Below, in pieces: positions 7,165-9,781 of a stretch of 9,781 bases of DNA (its first letter is position 1; the number at the start of each line of letters is the position of its first letter). The notes below the pieces were generated by a model, which was not told the origin of the DNA, searched no databases, and worked only from the letters and a program-made list of their open reading frames with translations. Source of the DNA: Thermoplasmata archaeon (GTDB taxonomy: Archaea; Thermoplasmatota; Thermoplasmata; Lutacidiplasmatales; UBA184). Made by a program: the position numbers and the translations under genes. The DNA lies in NCBI GenBank assembly GCA_030038885.1, contig JASHQY010000150.1:1-9781 (forward strand), given 5' to 3'.

Positions 7165-8554
7165 GCGTGCCGCCCTCCTCGGACAGGAATCCGACCAGGT
7201 CGTGGCGCGTCAGGATGCCGATCGGGGTCCCGGTCGCCGCGTCCCGGACGACCAGGACCTTCTCCTCCTTGAGCCGGTGCAGGACGTCCGCCACCGGGGT
7301 GTCGGCCGTGACCTCCGGGAACGGGGGCTGGAGGACCGCGGCGACCGTCCGCTCGAGCACGGTCTCGTCCGCGAGGCTCCGGCGCAGGATCTCGTCCTCC
7401 TGGAGGCTGCCGAGGTTCTGCGTGCCCGAGAGGACCGGGAGCTGGGAGATCCCGTGGTGGCGCAGGATCGTGAGCGCGTCGGCGACGACCGTCGTCGGGT
7501 CGACCGTGATGAGGGCCGGGGTGCCGGACTTGCGCGCGAGGAGGTCGCGGGCGGTCGAGCCGATGTCGAGGAAGCCCTTCTCGCGCATCCAGTCGTCCGA
7601 GTAGAACTTCGAGAGGTAGCGGTCGCCCGAGTCCGGGAGGACCACGACCACGGTCGAGCCCTCGGGGACCGGCCGCTTTCCGAGCCAGCGGACGAGGCCG
7701 GCGACCGCGGCGCCGGACGACCCGCCGACGAACAGCCCCTCCTCGCGGGCGAGCCGGCGCGCCATGAGGAACGACTCGCCATCGTTGACCTCCACGAACT
7801 CGTCGAGGTACTGGAAGTGGATCGACTTCGGGATCAGGTCCTCGCCGATCCCCTCGACCAGGTACGGGCTCGCCTTCGAGAGCTCGTGCGTGCGGAAGTA
7901 CGACCCGAGGATCGACCCCGCGGGGTCGACCGCGACGACCCGGACCGACGGGTGGTGCTCCTTGAAGAACCGTCCGATCCCGCTCATCGTCCCTCCCGTG
8001 CCGACCGTCCCGACGACCGCGCTCAGCGCGGTCCCCGCGCCGTCGGCGATCTCGGGCCCGGTGGTCCGGTAGTGCGCGTCCGGGTTCCCCTGGTTCTCGT
8101 ACTGGTTGGGGTAGTACGCCCCCGGGATCTCCTTCGCGAGCCGGCGGGCGACCGAGTAGTGGCTCATCGGATGCTCCGGCGCGAGGCCGCTCGGCGTCAC
8201 GACGACCCGGGCGCCGTAGGCGCGGAGCAATCGGATCTTCTCCGAGCTCATCTTGTCCGGCAGCACGAACACGGCCCGGTACCCCCGGACGGCCGCGACG
8301 AGCGCGAGCCCCACGCCCGTGTTGCCGCTGGTCGCCTCGACGATCGTGCCGCCGGGCTTCAGAAGGCCCTTGCGCTCTGCGTCGTCGATCATCACCGTGC
8401 CGATGCGGTCCTTGACCGATCCGCCGGGGTTCAGGAACTCGAGCTTCGCGAGCACCCGGTAGGGCAGGCCGTGGACGACCCGCCGCAGGGGCACGAGGGG
8501 AGTGTGGCCGACGAGGTCCAGAACGGACGCCGGTCCGGAGCTCTCGGCGGGCAC
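7154..8554 (-). CDS. cbs: Cystathionine beta-synthase with C-terminal CBS-domain pair
   Basis: A 466-aa PLP enzyme (fold type II) that condenses serine and homocysteine to cystathionine, the first step of reverse transsulfuration. The catalytic core shows the PLP Lys48 in GGSVKDR (44-50), SGNTGVGLA (76-84), the phosphate-binding GTVGTGGTMSG (182-192) and GGSSGAAV (277-284). EGIGEDLIP (234-242) and DSGDRYLSKFYSDDWM (308-323) match eukaryotic-type beta-synthases better than O-acetylserine sulfhydrylases. There is no N-terminal heme-binding extension. Two CBS domains follow (about 332-392 and 402-460), forming a Bateman module. In the human enzyme this module binds S-adenosylmethionine, so allosteric control by an adenosyl ligand is possible here. 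The GTG at 8554 is chosen because the core motif DLVGHTPL follows at once and a TATA-like box lies 30 nt upstream. It is the first gene of the operon. A sulfhydrylase activity in vivo cannot be excluded. Confidence 0.93.
   Translation of the reverse strand: MPAESSGPASVLDLVGHTPLVPLRRVVHGLPYRVLAKLEFLNPGGSVKDRIGTVMIDDAERKGLLKPGGTIVEATSGNTGVGLALVAAVRGYRAVFVLPDKMSSEKIRLLRAYGARVVVTPSGLAPEHPMSHYSVARRLAKEIPGAYYPNQYENQGNPDAHYRTTGPEIADGAGTALSAVVGTVGTGGTMSGIGRFFKEHHPSVRVVAVDPAGSILGSYFRTHELSKASPYLVEGIGEDLIPKSIHFQYLDEFVEVNDGESFLMARRLAREEGLFVGGSSGAAVAGLVRWLGKRPVPEGSTVVVVLPDSGDRYLSKFYSDDWMREKGFLDIGSTARDLLARKSGTPALITVDPTTVVADALTILRHHGISQLPVLSGTQNLGSLQEDEILRRSLADETVLERTVAAVLQPPFPEVTADTPVADVLHRLKEEKVLVVRDAATGTPIGILTRHDLVGFLSEEGGTHAV
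7173..7178 (-). promoter_or_regulatory. Shine-Dalgarno sequence inside the cbs gene for the gamma-lyase start
   Basis: GGAGGG on the minus strand, 8 nt before the ATG at 7164. It lies within the last codons of the upstream beta-synthase gene and supports the overlapping start. By contrast, the first genes of the transcription units in this window lack clear ribosome binding sites, as expected if they are leaderless. Confidence 0.6.
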
Positions 8555-8577
8555 GGGGGTCGCGAAGAGGGCTCCCG

Positions 8578-8584
8578 CCTAAAC
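8578..8584 (-). promoter_or_regulatory. Weak TATA-like box of the cbs operon
   Basis: GTTTAGG on the minus strand begins 30 nt before the GTG at 8554, the right distance for a leaderless archaeal transcript. It is less AT-rich than the other boxes in this window. Eleven bases further upstream lies GCGGCCGC (8596-8603), a palindrome at almost the same distance from the start codon as one in the ahcY promoter. Confidence 0.3.
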
Positions 8585-8657
8585 GCTTCCGCTCCGCGGC
8601 CGCTTGGCCCTCCCCGATACGGTCGGTTCGTACTCGTCCGTTCCCCTCCCCCCCATG

Positions 8658-8665
8658 TATTAAGG
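8658..8665 (+). promoter_or_regulatory. TATA-like box of the BlaI-family regulator operon
   Basis: TATTAAGG, 34 nt before the ATG at 8692, predicts transcription starting near 8685 and a leader of about 7 nt. A run of seven C (8648-8654) lies just upstream, inside a pyrimidine tract at 8641-8654. The 137-bp gap between the two divergent genes must hold both promoters. Confidence 0.5.
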
Positions 8666-8691
8666 CGGACCCCGGGCTGGTTCGACGCGCG

Positions 8692-9051
8692 ATGATCGGT
8701 GCGCTCGAGACCGAGGTCCTGTCGTCGCTGCGGGATCTCGAGGAGGCCCCGGCCCGGGAGGTGCGCAAGGCCCTCGAGCGCAACGGGACCCGGGTCGCCT
8801 ACACGACCGTCGCGACGATCCTCGGCCGGCTGTACGAGAAGGGACTCGTGCGCCGGCGCCGCGAGACCTGCCGGGGCGGCGAGCGCTACGTCTACCGCCC
8901 CGTCGAGGTCGACCAGAAATACCTCCTGAATCTGCTGAAGGGGGTCGTCGCGATGTTCGGACCGGCGGGCGTCGTTCACCTGAACGAGGAGATCGCGAAG
9001 TTGAATCCGAGCGAGGAGCGCGAGCTGCGGCGCCGCCTCGGCCTCGACTGA
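8692..9051 (+). CDS. BlaI/MecI/CopY-family winged-helix transcriptional repressor
   Basis: A 119-aa DNA-binding protein, close to the usual 120-130 aa of the penicillinase-repressor family. The N-terminal winged helix starts with LETEVLSSLRDL (5-16). The recognition region AYTTVATILGRLYEKGLV (36-53) is followed by a basic wing (RRRRE, 54-58) and GGERYVYRP (62-70), the typical end of the domain. The helical C-terminal part (about 74-118) should dimerise. In bacteria these repressors are inactivated by cleavage triggered by a membrane metallopeptidase of the BlaR1 type. Here a membrane metallopeptidase gene follows 17 nt downstream, so the pair looks functionally linked. The regulator probably controls its own promoter. 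It is divergent from the cbs operon and could control that as well, but this is inference. What it senses is unknown; a beta-lactam role is not implied. Confidence 0.92.
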   Translation: MIGALETEVLSSLRDLEEAPAREVRKALERNGTRVAYTTVATILGRLYEKGLVRRRRETCRGGERYVYRPVEVDQKYLLNLLKGVVAMFGPAGVVHLNEEIAKLNPSEERELRRRLGLD

Positions 9052-9057
9052 CCCGAC

Positions 9058-9063
9058 GGGGAG
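9058..9063 (+). promoter_or_regulatory. Shine-Dalgarno sequence of the metallopeptidase gene
   Basis: GGGGAG lies 5 nt before the ATG at 9069 and only 2 nt before the in-frame GTG at 9066. The spacing favours ATG 9069 as the start. Confidence 0.5.
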
Positions 9064-9068
9064 CGGTG

Positions 9069-9781
9069 ATGACGGCTCCGGTCGTCGGGCTGATCGGGCT
9101 CCCGGTGCTCGCGTGGGTCTCGGTGGGGGTCGGACTGCTGGTCGCGTACCGCCACTCGACCTCGACGATCGTGTTCCGCCTCGCCGCGGTCTTCCTCGCG
9201 TTCTGGGCGGTGTTCGCCACGACCGGGCTCGCGTGGGTCCTCTCCGCCGGCGGGTGGGGGGCGGTCGTCCGGCTCGCCGAGGCGCCCGAGCTCGTGTTCG
9301 AGCCGGGGTTCCTCACCGCCTGGCTGCTCGGCGCACTCGGCGCGTTCGCAATCTTCCTCGTCGCGTTCCTCGTGAGCCAGCTGGTCGGGCGGGGGTTCCT
9401 CCTCGTTCACCGGACGCGCCCGCTCCCGTGGCCGGCGCGCATTCCCCGACCCGCGACGCCGACCACCCTGCTCGCGTTCGCGTCCGCACGGTCGGATGCG
9501 TTCTCGTTCACGCTCTTCGAGGTCGGGGCGTCGCGCCGCATCGGCCGCCACGACGTGATCCTCGTGTCGGACGGCCTCCTTCGGATCCTCTCCCCCGACG
9601 AGCGGGAGGCGGTCGTCGCGCACGAGCTCGGCCACCTGCGCGCGCTCGACGGGCGGTACCTCACGTTCTTCCGGACCCTCTCCCGGATGATGCGCTGGGA
9701 CCCGGTCCTGGCCTTCCTCGCGAGCCGGCTGACCGAGCGCGAGGAGTTCCTCGCGGACGCCAGCGCGGTCGGAACGACCCG
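9069..9781 (+). CDS. Membrane zinc metallopeptidase, M56 (BlaR1)/M48-like, N-terminal part (runs off right edge)
   Basis: I translated 237 codons, open to the window edge. Three hydrophobic segments are visible (about residues 3-27, 33-58 and 82-107). They are followed by a cytosolic-type gluzincin domain with VILVSDGLLRILSPDE (163-178), the zinc motif HELGH (185-189) and EEFLAD (225-230), which should supply the third zinc-ligand Glu. This arrangement, with three helices before the protease core, suits both M56 BlaR1-like receptors and M48 HtpX-like peptidases. The BlaI-family gene 17 nt upstream favours the BlaR1-like reading: a membrane protease that relieves repression by its partner. Any C-terminal sensor domain lies outside the window, so the ligand cannot be guessed. 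An M48 quality-control protease that happens to sit beside the regulator is the main alternative. The missing C-terminus is an edge effect and no sign of a broken gene. Confidence 0.88.
   Translation, partial: MTAPVVGLIGLPVLAWVSVGVGLLVAYRHSTSTIVFRLAAVFLAFWAVFATTGLAWVLSAGGWGAVVRLAEAPELVFEPGFLTAWLLGALGAFAIFLVAFLVSQLVGRGFLLVHRTRPLPWPARIPRPATPTTLLAFASARSDAFSFTLFEVGASRRIGRHDVILVSDGLLRILSPDEREAVVAHELGHLRALDGRYLTFFRTLSRMMRWDPVLAFLASRLTEREEFLADASAVGTT

Noticed and set aside
8641..8654. Pyrimidine tract with seven C as a phase-variation repeat
   Set aside because: Short, and outside the coding region; a run of seven C is unremarkable in GC-rich DNA.
7100..8695. Open plus-strand frame of 531 codons opposite cbs
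   Set aside because: It is antisense to a complete beta-synthase with all catalytic motifs and has no recognisable domain.
8976..9635. Minus-strand frame of 219 codons opposite the metallopeptidase
   Set aside because: Charged low-complexity shadow; the plus strand gives transmembrane helices and HELGH.

Overview
The window is GC-rich and densely coded. It most likely comes from an archaeon, and a high-GC Thermoplasmata-like lineage is my best guess. The evidence is indirect. Short AT-rich TATA-like boxes lie about 27-36 nt upstream of start codons, with little or no leader, and no bacterial -35/-10 pairs are evident. A large surface protein has a Cys-free ectodomain rich in N-glycosylation sequons and a cytoplasmic zinc-ribbon tail. 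The adenosylhomocysteinase is the short archaeal/Thermotoga-like type. I could not run a taxonomic search, so the assignment is an inference.

Layout: (1) 1-444, minus: N-terminal 148 codons of S-adenosylhomocysteine hydrolase (ahcY), running off the left edge, with its own TATA-like box and a perfect 20-bp inverted repeat in front. (2) 512-3412, minus: a 966-aa protein with a signal anchor, glycosylated beta-rich ectodomain, one transmembrane helix and three CxxC...CxxC zinc ribbons. (3) 8554 down to 3524, minus: a tight four-gene operon of cystathionine beta-synthase, cystathionine gamma-lyase (or synthase), cysteinyl-tRNA synthetase and a medium-chain (quinone-oxidoreductase-like) dehydrogenase. 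Junctions are an 11-nt overlap, a 2-nt gap and a 6-nt gap. (4) 8692 to the right edge, plus: a BlaI/MecI-family winged-helix repressor followed by a membrane HELGH metallopeptidase that runs off the window, divergent from the operon across a 137-bp intergenic region.

Taken together, the minus-strand metabolic genes make a logical route. SAH hydrolase releases homocysteine, beta-synthase joins it to serine, gamma-lyase releases cysteine, and CysRS loads cysteine onto tRNA. The role of the dehydrogenase is not evident. The divergent BlaI/peptidase pair resembles a BlaI-BlaR1 signalling module; whether it controls the sulfur operon across the shared promoter region is an open hypothesis. There is no gene-free stretch over 300 bases. 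I saw no rRNA, tRNA, CRISPR, insertion sequence or attachment site.
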